NCBI GenBank assembly: GCA_010909725.1
Contig: JAACMV010000023.1
Location: forward strand, 1,054,001 to 1,118,000
Reading direction: 5' to 3'
Origin: Picochlorum sp. 'celeri'
Lineage: Eukaryota > Chlorophyta > Trebouxiophyceae
DNA: 64,000 nt
Part shown: piece after piece, positions 28,164 to 38,800 of the stretch
How the letters are laid out: the number at the start of each line of letters is the position of its first letter
Numbering within the stretch: position 1 is the first letter of the stretch
Notes under the pieces: model-generated
Told to the model about the DNA's origin: nothing
Databases searched by the model: none
What the model saw: the letters and a program-made list of their open reading frames with translations, nothing else
Made by a program: the position numbers and the translations under genes

Positions 28164-28562
28164 ATGCTGCTTCGTGTCTGTCGACAAATAGCCCAGGCTG
28201 GTGGACTAGGACCCACTCTGGTACCCACAACTACAGTTGTTGTTTGTCCTCATATGTTCCAGATCCGCAACAGTAGTAGTGCGTCAGATATAGAAAAGTC
28301 CCTAGAAAATATTAATGGGTTATTTGTGGAAGCTCGAGACGAGATTGAGTATGCGAATGAGGATTTGGAGACTGTGTACTTCAACGAGTCCTTCAAAGAA
28401 GCCAAGGAACGAGTGCATTCGTGCCTTGACGCATACAAAGAGCTGCTGGACTCGTTTGGTGACGATGAGCAAGGTAGGGGTAAGATTGAGAGGAGCATGG
28501 GCATGAAGATGGAGCAGCTCAAGGCAGAATTAGACCTCTTGGACAAGCACTTGTTAGAGTAG
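28164..28562 (+). CDS. Small conserved helical protein, probably mitochondrial
   Basis: 132 residues. The first ~40 residues are basic and hydrophobic without acidic residues (MLLRVCRQIAQ...), like a mitochondrial presequence. The rest is an acidic helical domain: 'INGLFVEARDEIEYANEDL', 'TVYFNESFKEAKERVHSCLD', then a conserved 'ERSMGMKMEQLKAELDLLD' end. It looks like a conserved eukaryotic family because the motifs are dense, but I cannot name it. Stops 21 bp before the stop of the convergent ELL-like gene. Confidence 0.65.
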   Translation: MLLRVCRQIAQAGGLGPTLVPTTTVVVCPHMFQIRNSSSASDIEKSLENINGLFVEARDEIEYANEDLETVYFNESFKEAKERVHSCLDAYKELLDSFGDDEQGRGKIERSMGMKMEQLKAELDLLDKHLLE

Positions 28563-28583
28563 TAGTAACATAAACAGCATTTA

Positions 28584-29372
28584 TTAAAATCTCTCCTGAT
28601 ATCGCTCGATGTGATATTTAATGCGCTCTAGATGCTCTCGTACTTGCGTGTACATGTTGTATAATGAAGTCTTCTGAGATTCTTCCTGTGCAGTCTGCAT
28701 CATCCGCAGCTGCTGGTGAATTCGGAATGCAGTGGCATATTTCTCCTCGTATTCTGCACAGTACAAGTCATACTCCTCTTCTGTTTCTATATCCCGACTC
28801 CATCCACCTCGCTCTCCGAATCCAGTCACAAGGCCATCCATGGACTGCTCTTCTTGAGAAGGATGAGCAATGTGGCTAATAGCAGGGTCACGATGAAATT
28901 CTTCACGTAGCACGTACATCCCCGGTGGTTTATATACACATATCTGCTTCAACAATACTGACAGTTCTTCTTGATTCACGTATCGCACACTCTCCTGCTT
29001 TGCACACGAGCCTCGGCATCCAACCACTGACACACCCTTGGTTTCCAAAAGTTTCTTCTTCAGCTGGGTCATACCACACGGCTTCGCGGACAGTATAGAT
29101 ATCACACATGACTTTAAGGACATTTTTTTATTCTCAGAACCGCGGTTCTGCTCCCTATTGCGGCTAGAGTCTCGCTGCAGCGGTGATGAAAATGCATGTT
29201 TAAGATTCTCACTTGTCGTCGTACTCGCTGTTTCTTGTGATACAGTGCTAGCTAATCGACATGATTCTTCATTTAATCGCTCTGTTGTGCAGGGAACAGA
29301 GCATTCTGTTCTATCCGTGACAACAATAGAATTCCTCTTCTCATGAGCAAGGTCGTTTGTCTGCATTGCCAT
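28584..29372 (-). CDS. ELL/occludin-domain RNA polymerase II elongation factor-like protein
   Basis: 262 residues. The C-terminal ~65 residues, from 'IETEEEYDLYCAEYEEKYAT' through 'QQLRMMQTAQEESQKTSLYNMY' to 'EHLERIKYHIERYQERF', match the occludin/ELL coiled-coil domain. The middle (about 85-165), 'KSCVISILSAKPCGMTQLKKKL' onward to 'KPPGMYVLREEF', fits the winged-helix region that precedes it in ELL. ELL suppresses RNA polymerase II pausing within the super elongation complex. This version is much shorter than animal ELL (about 600 residues) and lacks the long N-terminal EAF-binding domain. The N-terminal 80 residues are low-complexity Ser/Thr/Arg. Assignment by motif order, moderately sure. 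Confidence 0.65.
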   Translation of the reverse strand: MAMQTNDLAHEKRNSIVVTDRTECSVPCTTERLNEESCRLASTVSQETASTTTSENLKHAFSSPLQRDSSRNREQNRGSENKKMSLKSCVISILSAKPCGMTQLKKKLLETKGVSVVGCRGSCAKQESVRYVNQEELSVLLKQICVYKPPGMYVLREEFHRDPAISHIAHPSQEEQSMDGLVTGFGERGGWSRDIETEEEYDLYCAEYEEKYATAFRIHQQLRMMQTAQEESQKTSLYNMYTQVREHLERIKYHIERYQERF

Positions 29373-29498
29373 GATGGCCCCGTTAAATTTGGGGTCTATT
29401 GCTGTCTAGAGAAATAAATAAAACAGAGTTCTATATGAAGAAACGCTATGCGGTATTACACATGTGGTAACCCAATTAAAAATTAAAAAAAAACATGT

Positions 29499-32400
29499 TC
29501 AACGACGAGCAGACGGTGGGGGAGATGTGCTCATGGCAGCGTCCATGTCCCCCTGGAGACTTCTGGGGGCACTTGTTCCTGCAGCAGAGGGGATTCCTTG
29601 TTCGTTTGTGCGGATGTTTTGGACAGAATTTCCATCATGGACAGGTTGATCAGGTTGCGACATGGGGGACAAGATTGCATCATCCTCGTCACATGCACCC
29701 GTTTCGCCATCCATTGCAGAGTGAAAGCGTGATCTCTTCGTACCTGTTGACCTAGATTGGCCCCTGTTTTGAGAGCGTCTCACAGTCTTCATCCAGCCAT
29801 TTGTCAAAAGATGTTCAAAGTTTTCCTTGAATGTCTCGAGATCGTGAAGGCCACAGCCCTGAAGATTGTGTGTATGCTGGTCACAAGTGAACCCGTGGAA
29901 CACACCTGGCAGTGACTCACACAAAATCTCCATGAATGCCATGATGGTTGGCCTTTCTTTCTGGATGTCACTCCGTAGAAATTCAAAAAATGCATTTGTC
30001 ATTGCATCTCTTTCATCCTTTAGAGCATCGAACGACGCTTTATAATCCTTGGACTTATAATGATTTTGCCCCCCGCTGTTCACGATGGCATTTTCAAAAT
30101 CACCAACACCCTGGAAACCCACAATGCTCCAATCGATATCAGCATCTCTATTCCTGATAGACTCTAAAGGCATCCTATCTTTGAAAGGTTCAACACCACT
30201 TGACCACAAATATGTGTCTTTTGTATCAGCAAAATCGTAATCTCCGTGCACGTGGCGGTGATGACAGCAGGCACAGCATGCTATGAGCAAGAATATTCTG
30301 GATTTCTGTTCATGTCTTATTTTCCTCAGGTCCACTGCTCCCGTACGAGGATCTCGTGGAGTAGCATTGGGATCCACCTCTTTTTTACCCCAAACATTGA
30401 GCAGAAATTCAGAGAAAGATTCGTCATAGACCGGTACATGAGGTTTTCCCTTGGAGTCGCCCATGATGTTTTTCAGCAAGCCCTTTGCCGTGGTAGCAGA
30501 GTCTGGTTCCGCCTTTCCTGATTTCTCCGCCTCCAAGGATCCTTCGATGATACTGGTTATCATGTCAATATCTTCGTCCATCATGGCTTTGAGAACTCGT
30601 ACTTGCAGCCAAAACTTCTCCTCAAATGAATTCATCACAGGTGCACTCCAAGATTGAGGTGTAGATTGAGTGTTTGTATTTACCGGAGTTCTGGGAGGTT
30701 CCAGGCCCGTAGAAGTTCTCATCGGTGTACTGGGATCGCGTTGTATAATAGAGGGTCCCTCAGTAAATTCAGAAGCCGCAGGAGTGCATGGTGCATTGGC
30801 GTCCACAGAAGCATCATCATGTGATATGTCAGAAAAATCCCAGCTGGGCACGATTATTGTTGCGATTTTATCCGGTACTTTTGGATCAACCCTCAATGCT
30901 CTTCCATCTTTTTGAGTGATGTCAGAGGGTGACTTACCAGGGTTCACAATGAGGGCTGCATCGATTGAAGGAAGGTCCACCCCAATACCAACTAGTTTGA
31001 CATTGAAAAGCACTCCTCGGCGAGCTTGACAGAAGCAAGAGATGGTGTCTTGCTGATCCTCGTATGACATGTCAAAGTCGTCTTCATCTTCAGCAGAAGC
31101 ATCTGATGTGTATATGATTCCTGTGAAGAACTCCTCTGTCTCTGGGAAACGTCCCCTGGCATACTTGTCCAGCAGTGCATCAAAGATTCTCTTGCAAATC
31201 TTTGACTCCTCTGTCTTCAGGCAAAACACCAACGCCGTTCTGATTGGTTTTTCATTCTCTTCAAGCATGAAACAATCAAGCAAAAGTTTCATAGACCTAA
31301 AATGGTGAGCGGTTCCATCGACAATGTTACCATCAATGGTTAGGCGCCAATCCACTTTGTTGGGGCTTTTCACCACGATTTGTTCCTGCATCTTTTGGTC
31401 AGATACTTTGGATTTGCCGAAAATGGCGTCGAGATATTCGGTGCTCTCCACATTATACCTTTGATACTCCAGCTGAGGGATTTTCCTCCGCTCAAGCATA
31501 ATCAACCTGGGTTTTGCCAGGCAATTTAACTCCATGCACTCTTGGTAGCCGAGTTTGTGGATCACAGGACCAATCCTATTCTTTGGACCAAGACCTGTCA
31601 TATCATGGATAGAAAATCCTCTTCTCTCATTCCAGGGCACAAAAATCTTATTGAGTTCCTTGTTTACTCCATAGCAAATCGAGTTATGATCTATTTCGAG
31701 ATAGATACCAGTTTCCGGATTGCTGCATCTAACCACTCCAAAATACTCAGGATTGCCATCATCGTCCAGCACTATATCATAGCACTCGATATGATCTGGC
31801 GACGTATACACGATTCGATCCTTGACATAGAATACAACAATGCCTCGTCTCTCGTTATTCGCCTGATTTTGAAAATATGACCAATCATACTGGTCTCCTC
31901 CTGTGTTGTTTTCCAAGCGGAACAGCATATCTTCTGACAGCAAATCGATGGGACTCCATTGCTTTGTATCGTACCCATTTAAAGTCTGTTCATTGTTTCC
32001 CTCAAAGTTTCGCAACTTTTCAATATCAATTTGAGGGAAAATTCGACTGCTTGGGATAGACAAATAGGTGGCATTCTGGTCCAAGGAAAATTCCTGATTT
32101 TCTGGGGTTTCATCTGGAACCATCATGTGGACATTATCACTTTCGTACTTGGGTGACGCAGTAAAACTCAGTCCAATATATGTTGGCAAATAAAGACTCG
32201 CTGAGTAGCTTTTGCTACCTCGACCAACAGCGGTATGTGCTTCATCTCGCACAGTCACACCAAATAGGGGGGCAGTGGGGACTCTCTGGTACAGTTCCAG
32301 ATTAATCCTTCGCATTGTCTTCATCAATACCTTACCACCCTGATATGTCGTGAAAAATCTACAGTAGTGCAATGTGTGAGTGTCCTTGTGATGCTTGAAG

Positions 32401-33977
32401 ACGGAGAACAAGTTCTCACTGGTTATCAGCCGCACTGCTGTGCAGCCAGACAAAGAGATCATGTTCTTCTCCTTTTTCAAAGAGCAGACACAATAGTAAA
32501 TCATCCTCATCTTTTCTCGCTCTCTTGCAAGTTCCTCAGCAAGCCACTGCATAAATATCAAACAATCGATTAGTTTCTGGCTATGACAGGGTCAATAATG
32601 ATAACATACCTCGTGTGCATTTTGCATTACCAGCCGTATCATAGGTGATAGATGAAGAGAGGCTGCAATGTTTTTTTCTTTGAGAGTATTGTGTAAACAT
32701 ATCTGTAGCTTAATTGAGCTCAAAAAGGATGTAAGAGTCTTCCCAGAACCGGTTGCCATGATCACTGAAGCATACCGAAGCATAGTAAGAGTGTCAGGTG
32801 TGAACCCTTCGAAATGTGTTTCTACAGATTGAATGGCTTTCTCCTGATAACAGCGTGGATTCCTTGGATCTTTATACTTAAAATTGGATATCTCATTGCT
32901 CTCTGATATGATTCGCTTTTTCCAGCAAGTCAACTCATCATGGATATTCTCAATCAGGTTGCACACTGTGTTGTCATCACTCATTGCCATATTCCCATAA
33001 AATTTCACACGACCATATTGGCACAGCGTTGAAAAGTAATTCATTGGATCTTGTCTTATCTGTGTCGACATCCAAAAGAATGGGCAAAGCATCAGAGATG
33101 ACGACCTTCCTGCTCTTTGGATGGCTGAGTTTATTTGATCTAGCAAATGTACAAGTGGGTAATACTTTCCAATGTATTCTGCCATGTTGACTTCAGCAAA
33201 TTGATTTGACCTGTATTTGCATTGGGCTAAAATCAAATGAATATGCCGATTTGAATCGACCATAGATTCCTCCTCCAACTCAACCAGCAGGTCAAATCCC
33301 AAGTCTTCTGCAATGTTTTTTCTCAGCTCCTCAATGAAAGTCTCCACAAGAGTTCCAGGGGCATCGAGACTATCAAAGTACTGCGCTATTCTCTTTCCAA
33401 AACTTTCCAAATTTTGATCATTAGCATTGTCAGGCCAATGCAATGAACCTGTTCCAAACTTTTTTTCAGACAAAAAGACATTCTTCACTGAACATCTCAC
33501 ATCTTCACAATCCTCATGTAATTCATGATAGTAATTTTTTATATTAAGAGGTGTTTGCTTCTTGCATTTAAATACAATCGCACATAATATTTCATATGCT
33601 TCTCCTTTGATGTGACTTGAAGTGATTTCTGATACTTCACCATTTCTGCTGACCAGCAGCTTTCCGTCAGTCCAACGAAGACCACTCACCAAAGATTCTT
33701 TGTTGGCACCGTATTCACTCTGTACGTGATGTAAAAGCCTTGGTAGGTTGAATTCTTTCGTCAGAGTATCTATGTTCTTGGTAACATTTGTAATTGTTGC
33801 ACAGTAATTCATCTGATCATCATGAGCACCAAACCACGGCCCATCGTAGATTGCTTTGCCCAAACAGGAGATGGCCAAAAGGCGAAGCAAGTCGGGCTGC
33901 GAACACTTTGCTTCGTCTCCTGTCTGTGAAGGGCTGACCTGGGAAATTGCAGCAGGTAGCTCCAATATATCAACCAT
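29499..33977 (-). CDS. Mrr-type restriction-endonuclease-like domain fused to SF2 helicase
   Basis: Two exons, 33977-32610 and 32546-29499 (63-bp intron with GTATGT donor, phase 0), giving 1471 residues. Residues ~190-330 carry a PD-(D/E)xK fold like Mrr: GFDLLVELEE (Asp229) and LILAQCKYRS (Gln252, Lys254). Then an SF2 helicase: a Gln motif at RCYQEKAI, Walker A ATGSGKT at 408-414, DEAH at 557-560, TASP at about 585, and the motif V/VI region VGIGVDLPSIDAALIVNP with DGRALRVDP. This order is that of bacterial 'predicted helicase' restriction-type proteins (COG4889-like) and of large algal or giant-virus helicases. The C-terminal ~350 residues are unassigned and include a Lys/Arg patch (RRSQNRGQSRSTGTKRSR), likely nuclear localisation. 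Role unknown; genome defence or repair is inference. TGTAA lies about 40 bp past the stop. Confidence 0.85.
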
Positions 33978-34156
33978 ATTGAAAGATTAATCTTTTTGTC
34001 TCCGATGCACTTTGTTGAAGGCTGTCGCTTCGTGTCCCGTGGAAGGTTCGCAACTGAAGTATTCAAGAATTCTACTCCAATCTAATGGTGCACCCGTTAT
34101 TTATAATTACTTAATGCCCAAAGAAAGATTTTTATCGATTTGAATATGCGAGTACG

Positions 34157-34531
34157 ATGTCAACACGGTGGCTTACATCGATTGATGAACTGTCCGTTTT
34201 TGAAGAAAAAGGCGCCCCTGCCCATGTGCGCAGCGCAGCGCTAGCGCTGCGGGTTCTGCAGAAACTCGTCCTCCAAGATTGGTTCGGTACAACCATACGG
34301 TCCTCAGACGCCCTTATTTTCCAAGGAACCAACGATGATGAATACTATAAGAATCGATGCCTCAGAATAGATGATCTGGAGCATGTGGAGCCTATATGCA
34401 GAGTTATAGTAGCAACTATTAGATCACGACAGGTGGCCTCCAGGGTCTCATGTGACCTCTCGTGGATTCAGGCTGGCGCATTTCCACTCTCCATCCCAGT
34501 GCAACGTCCGTACATATTTCCCAGTTGGTAA
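34157..34531 (+). CDS. Hypothetical protein divergent from the nuclease-helicase
   Basis: 124 residues from ATG 34157, 179 bp from the start of the divergent nuclease-helicase. I recognise no family. There is a helical N-terminal half (PAHVRSAALALRVLQKLVLQ) and a basic, hydrophobic second half, and no signal peptide or membrane span. The frame has a plausible amino-acid balance, but the evidence for expression is weak. It could be part of a longer spliced gene. Confidence 0.4.
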   Translation: MSTRWLTSIDELSVFEEKGAPAHVRSAALALRVLQKLVLQDWFGTTIRSSDALIFQGTNDDEYYKNRCLRIDDLEHVEPICRVIVATIRSRQVASRVSCDLSWIQAGAFPLSIPVQRPYIFPSW

Positions 34532-35032
34532 CTCATATTATTCAACCTAATTCTGCTCAATATCCAAGTTAAGCGAAACGTTTGCGAGAAAGATGATGGG
34601 TTCTAGTACTGTGTGCTGGTCAGCCCAATCCAGCCATACCCGAGAGAATATCAAGGGGCTCTGATATCTATACTTATTTTAGGTTCTTAGAAATGCTCAG
34701 TTGAATGCCTCGCCAGGAGTCCGACTCGCATACGCGCCGGAGCAGCTAATGAGCTCCATACCACTGGGCCAGTGCCCCAAATGTACCAGTAGCAAACTTC
34801 TACGTTGATTTCAGAGAGATATGGGGCAGTTTATTCAAGAACATAGGTCAAGTATAATATGTAGACCAAAATCCGACTTGTATATCTCATTTTATCCGTT
34901 GTAATGAGTCAATACAACTGCGATTATTCAGAGCAGCCATAGTTAAATAGTCTGTATGACCACCAGGACTGGTGCTGTAACCCACACTAATTAATTCATT
35001 GACTGCCCTCAAGTCTCGTGTATTTAATGTAT
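34532..35032. other. 501-bp region without a protein gene
   Basis: Contains the tRNA-like element described separately, otherwise AT-rich sequence. No protein gene seen. Confidence 0.5.
34690..34785 (-). other. tRNA-like / SINE-like sequence with A- and B-box similarity
   Basis: On the minus strand an A-box match TGGCCCAGTGG (34771-34761) and a B-box-like GTCGGACTCC (34725-34716, 8 of 10 against GTTCGANTCC) are spaced as in a tRNA (46 bp). Acceptor and T stems do not pair well, and the T-loop lacks the usual TTC. So it is not a working tRNA; it may be a tRNA-derived SINE remnant or chance. Confidence 0.3.
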
Positions 35033-36551
35033 TTACATCCAAGCAACAGCAGCAGCAGATACAGAGAAAAATATATTTAAAATCGATACAAGAGGTACAT
35101 TGGACCCAGAAGTATTCGCAGTTTCTCTCGACGATGCCTTTTCTGACTCAGTATAGCCGTTCTCAAAGGTGCACCCAGGTGTAAGATCAGAGATCGCCAT
35201 TGATGATGTGTCTGAATTCACCTGGACGAACCGATCGTACACAATTGTCGTTCCCAAGTTCAATCCATCAGCCTCGTCTAGGCTCTCCGACGTCCCCAAG
35301 GATGAGAATTTGACAGAAAACCCAGCAACACCATCAATCTCTGCAGAAACGACATAAGCCTCTGGGTATATCACAACTTCCACTGGATCTTCACCAAGAA
35401 GAAGCGTTATATTGGGAAAAATATCGTTGATGACAGATGTGTCAAGCATTCCTGACGTAGGAACCACAAGAATGGCATCTCCTACAAAGGGTAAGTTTTC
35501 TTTCACAAACTCATACTCTCCCCCTAAACCTGACACGGTGGCATTGATGTGATCTGCAATCGCATCGAAATATTCAGATGGAAGAATGGTTGATGGGGTA
35601 CCAGTATCAAACATCGTTGGTAGTGAAGAATAGGATGCATCCTCGATACGATTGCCATTTATCTCCACCCCAGAAAACATGACATAATATGCTGCAGAAT
35701 CACCTGCAATATTGAGAACGGCATTTTCAAACGGCTCACCGAGACCATCAAGGGTTCTCATTTCCGTTCCAGTATACAACTTGATCAAATCATAAGACGA
35801 GGTAGGCAGATACGAGCCAAAGACACCAAATGATCCATTCATTGATGGAGAGGTGCCACACTGCCCAAACGCAAAGCTGCGTATGCCCCCACTGCCACGT
35901 AACTGGCTCACCATAGATATATTTCCTCGATCCACACCGACTATGCCATTATTATTCACCTGATTTGGTGCATTCTCGATATCTGTGATCACTCCCAGGA
36001 CAGTGCCCCCAGAGCCATCTGTGGTGTTTGCATTTTCAAACACCACAGTATCTCTGACTGCATACCCAGTCAAAGATGAACCATCCTGATAACTCGAATA
36101 CACTGCACATTCTGTTGAATTGGAAAATCCACCGTAAGAGCTATCTCTAATGATACCACACGCGTCATCATCCACTCTCACGTCTACAGCATCTGATGAT
36201 GGTGTGTAATATTCTTCTGCGACCGCCACCAACGAAGATCCAGGATCCAAGAGCAATGAAACCGTCCCATTACTATCCCCAAATGTCATTCCAGCTTCGT
36301 ACTGGCTGCACAAAGCACTTGTCAGCCTGCTGAATCACCCCTCCAACCAGAAGTAAACGGTGCACTCACACACTTTAAACGTACCATGCACTCGGATACA
36401 CATCAGTCACAAAGTCAGAATAGCACGTAGACATGGGTACAACGCGCATAGGAAGGAGGATTGAGCCAGGCTCTGTGTCGGCCAGCACTCGGTGGTGAGC
36501 AAACACCAGGACAAGCACAAGTATGCCATGTGTTTGCCACCAGAGAACCAT
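35033..36551 (-). CDS. Pepsin-like (A1) aspartic protease with signal peptide and hydrophobic tail
   Basis: Two exons, 36551-36385 and 36305-35033 (79-bp intron, GTACGT donor, phase 2), giving 479 residues. The signal peptide comes from exon 1 (WWQTHGILVLVLVFAHHRVLA). The first active-site motif reads LLLDPGSS (Asp76), with Pro where Thr or Ser is usual; the second is MFDTGTPSTILP (Asp near 287). The C-terminus has a Ser/Thr-rich stretch and a hydrophobic end (VPLVSILNIFFSVSAAAVAWM), which fits a GPI anchor or single membrane tail. Several N-x-S/T sites. A secretory or cell-surface protease; activity is uncertain given the altered first motif. Ends ATG TAA. Confidence 0.8.
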
Positions 36552-37256
36552 GGTAATCGATGATGTAGATATAAGAGCAGTGCCTACACGTACTTTTACG
36601 GAATTTGATAAATAACTGTTAAGGATCATCACGAGATATGACAAATCGTCAATTGATGGATCCTAGACGATCCGCCACTCCTGCAGTTCGAGATGTCATA
36701 CAGATCTGTTCTGCCTCGAGGCAGAATGTTACGTAAACACCCGAAAATATCTCCCCCAATCCCCTGCTCTCTCCTTTTCAGACACATTGTCTGTTCTCTG
36801 TCATAGGTTGGAGAGAGAATGATAGAATGTCCACCGACTAGAGACCATGGTGGCAGAAGTGGGACACCAACAACCTGAGCAACATGCCTGTGCAGGAGAG
36901 AAGTTTACTGCACAGGACTCTCAACCCACCCTAGACCTGTACCGCATCTACGCATTGACGTGGCACATATTGCACACCAAATATACATGAGAGATCAGAA
37001 ACAAAGAAAAAGACATCGTCCTTGGCCATCACCTACTGGCATTTTGCTGATCAGAATCAAAGGATACCTAATGTATTATTATAAGGAGAATGGCGCCATC
37101 GACCTTCATATACGAAGCACCTCCCCATGCAGAGAGTCACTTTATTCATTTTAAAAACTATCATTTAGAGATAGATAGACAGCGTTGAACCATCAGCAGA
37201 CTGACCGTGTCTTAGGATAGAACCTGCTCTCTGTTCCACAGCGAGCGCCGGTATCA
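36552..37256. other. 705-bp divergent intergenic region
   Basis: Lies between the divergent aspartic protease and LSM7. Several short frames, none convincing. No RNA gene recognised. Confidence 0.5.
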
Positions 37257-37660
37257 ATGGGGTCTAGACAAAAAGATAATGCCTTAAATTTGGCTAAATT
37301 TATAGATAAAAAGATATTAGTAAAGTTATCGGGTGGTAGAGAAGGTATGTACTGACGTACACTGTCCTGAAAATTCATTTTCCCAAAGACTGAGAACAAT
37401 AGTAAAACGTTGCTGTTTCCTTTTTGACTCGATACTATGATGCCATTCTTGTAGTGGTTGGAATACTGAAAGGGTATGATCAGCTATTGAATCTAGTATT
37501 GGATGAGACGGAGGAGAGCATGAGGGATCCAGAGGACTCCCTGGCCCTGTCTGGTGAGAAGAGAAACCTGGGTTTGATTGTCTGTCGGGGGATAGCAGTG
37601 ATGCTTGTGTCTCCGATGGATGGGACAGAGCCGATTGAGAATCCATTTGTTCAACAATAA
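37257..37660 (+). CDS. LSM7: LSM7, U6 snRNA-associated Sm-like protein
   Basis: Two exons, 37257-37344 and 37455-37660 (110-bp intron, GTATGT donor, phase 1), giving 97 residues. It is a subunit of the LSM2-8 ring (U6 snRNA, splicing) and the LSM1-7 ring (mRNA decay). Sm1 is in 'LAKFIDKKILVKLSGGRE' joined to 'VVGILKGYDQLLNLVLDE'. Sm2 is 'NLGLIVCRGIAVMLVSP'. The end DGTEPIENPF is LSM7-specific. The splice falls inside the Sm1 motif and restores it exactly, which supports the junction. Convergent with CIA30, 34 bp between stops. Confidence 0.95.
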
Positions 37661-37694
37661 CATACAAAACTATCCATGTGATACATGACTGCTG

Positions 37695-38473
37695 TTATGA
37701 TGCTTCTTTTTCATCAGGGTGTGTGATGGATGACGCTGCATCTAATTCATGCCGGGCCTTGATGGACTCAATTTCGATACAGAATGGCCCCTCTGGTTGT
37801 TCATCGTTACCAAGTAACGATATCCCTAGAGCTGTGACTTTCGTCTTGCCAAGTTCGACTGGAGCATCAACCACACGGCCCTTCCATGTCAAGACAAAGC
37901 TGGTCAAGGGAATCTCGACATCCTTCCAACCAGAGTCGCATCCTCCGTCACTGCATGCATAGGACACTATATATAATATTATTCATGTGTATGTCCATTT
38001 GACAAGATGCATACGCACTCTTTCGAAAGCAGAACAGCCTGCCATATATCTTCAGAGTTGCCATCACCACCAGTCACCCAATTATCTGTCCGGAGATTGG
38101 CCAAATACGTCCTCCCATCGCCCTTGACTCTATATATGAGCGATTGATAACTTTCTAAATCTATATAGGGGCTTAATGAATCATTCCTACCGGTCATGCT
38201 CACAAAGCCACTCTTTTTCAGCTTTGGATGAGCATTTGGGCCAATACCCTTGGAGTACATTCCAGAAAATCTCCCAACCGTGGATGCTCCTTGGCTTTCA
38301 GCAACTTGAATAGTACCACTCGATAGACCACCGAACGTTGAATCTGAAGATACTCGCCAGCGAGCAGCATCCTGTGCGGATTTAAATTCAAATACTATAA
38401 AAGGCTCTGTTGATAACGGGTCCTTCACCTTTTCAGCAACATTTTGTACTGACTTTAACAGTCGACGCAGCAT
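37695..38473 (-). CDS. Complex I intermediate-associated protein 30 (NDUFAF1-like)
   Basis: Two exons, 38473-38019 and 37950-37695 (68-bp intron, GTGCGT donor, phase 2), giving 236 residues. CIA30 proteins assist assembly of mitochondrial complex I. The domain starts at 'IVFEFKSAQDAARWRVSSDS', followed by 'TFGGLSSGTI', 'RFSGMYSKGI' and 'YQSLIYRVKGDGRTYLANLR'. The splice gives LLSKDDGGCDSGWKDVEIPL, the expected next beta strand. An end motif 'VTALGISLLG' and '...GPFCIEIESIKA' completes the galactose-binding-like fold. A short basic N-terminus (MLRRLLKSVQNVAEKVK) could be a mitochondrial presequence; some plant and algal relatives are plastid, so location is open. Confidence 0.88.
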
Positions 38474-38800
38474 ATCCTCTTCCTATCGAATATTTCCACG
38501 TGATGGTATCAGGAAAATCACATGGTTTTTTGGAAATGGCGGTCCATCATGGATGACAACCGACCTGAGAACAAGGGGACATGGAACCCGACCCCTAATT
38601 AAACATTAGAAACTCATGCTCATCTCTCCTGATTATATTGAAAAAGAATTGAAAATTTACACTAGTAGGGTGGCGTACAGCACTCAAAAGCAGACAACGT
38701 CCTTGTACTCGTGGCCATGCGAGAATTGCATTTTTCATGTCGCACACTCATATGAATATGAGAGGAAAGGATACATGCCTTGTGTATGAGATAATCAGTC
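38474..38800. other. 327-bp divergent promoter region (CIA30 / VPS13)
   Basis: No gene seen. Presumably holds both promoters. Confidence 0.5.
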
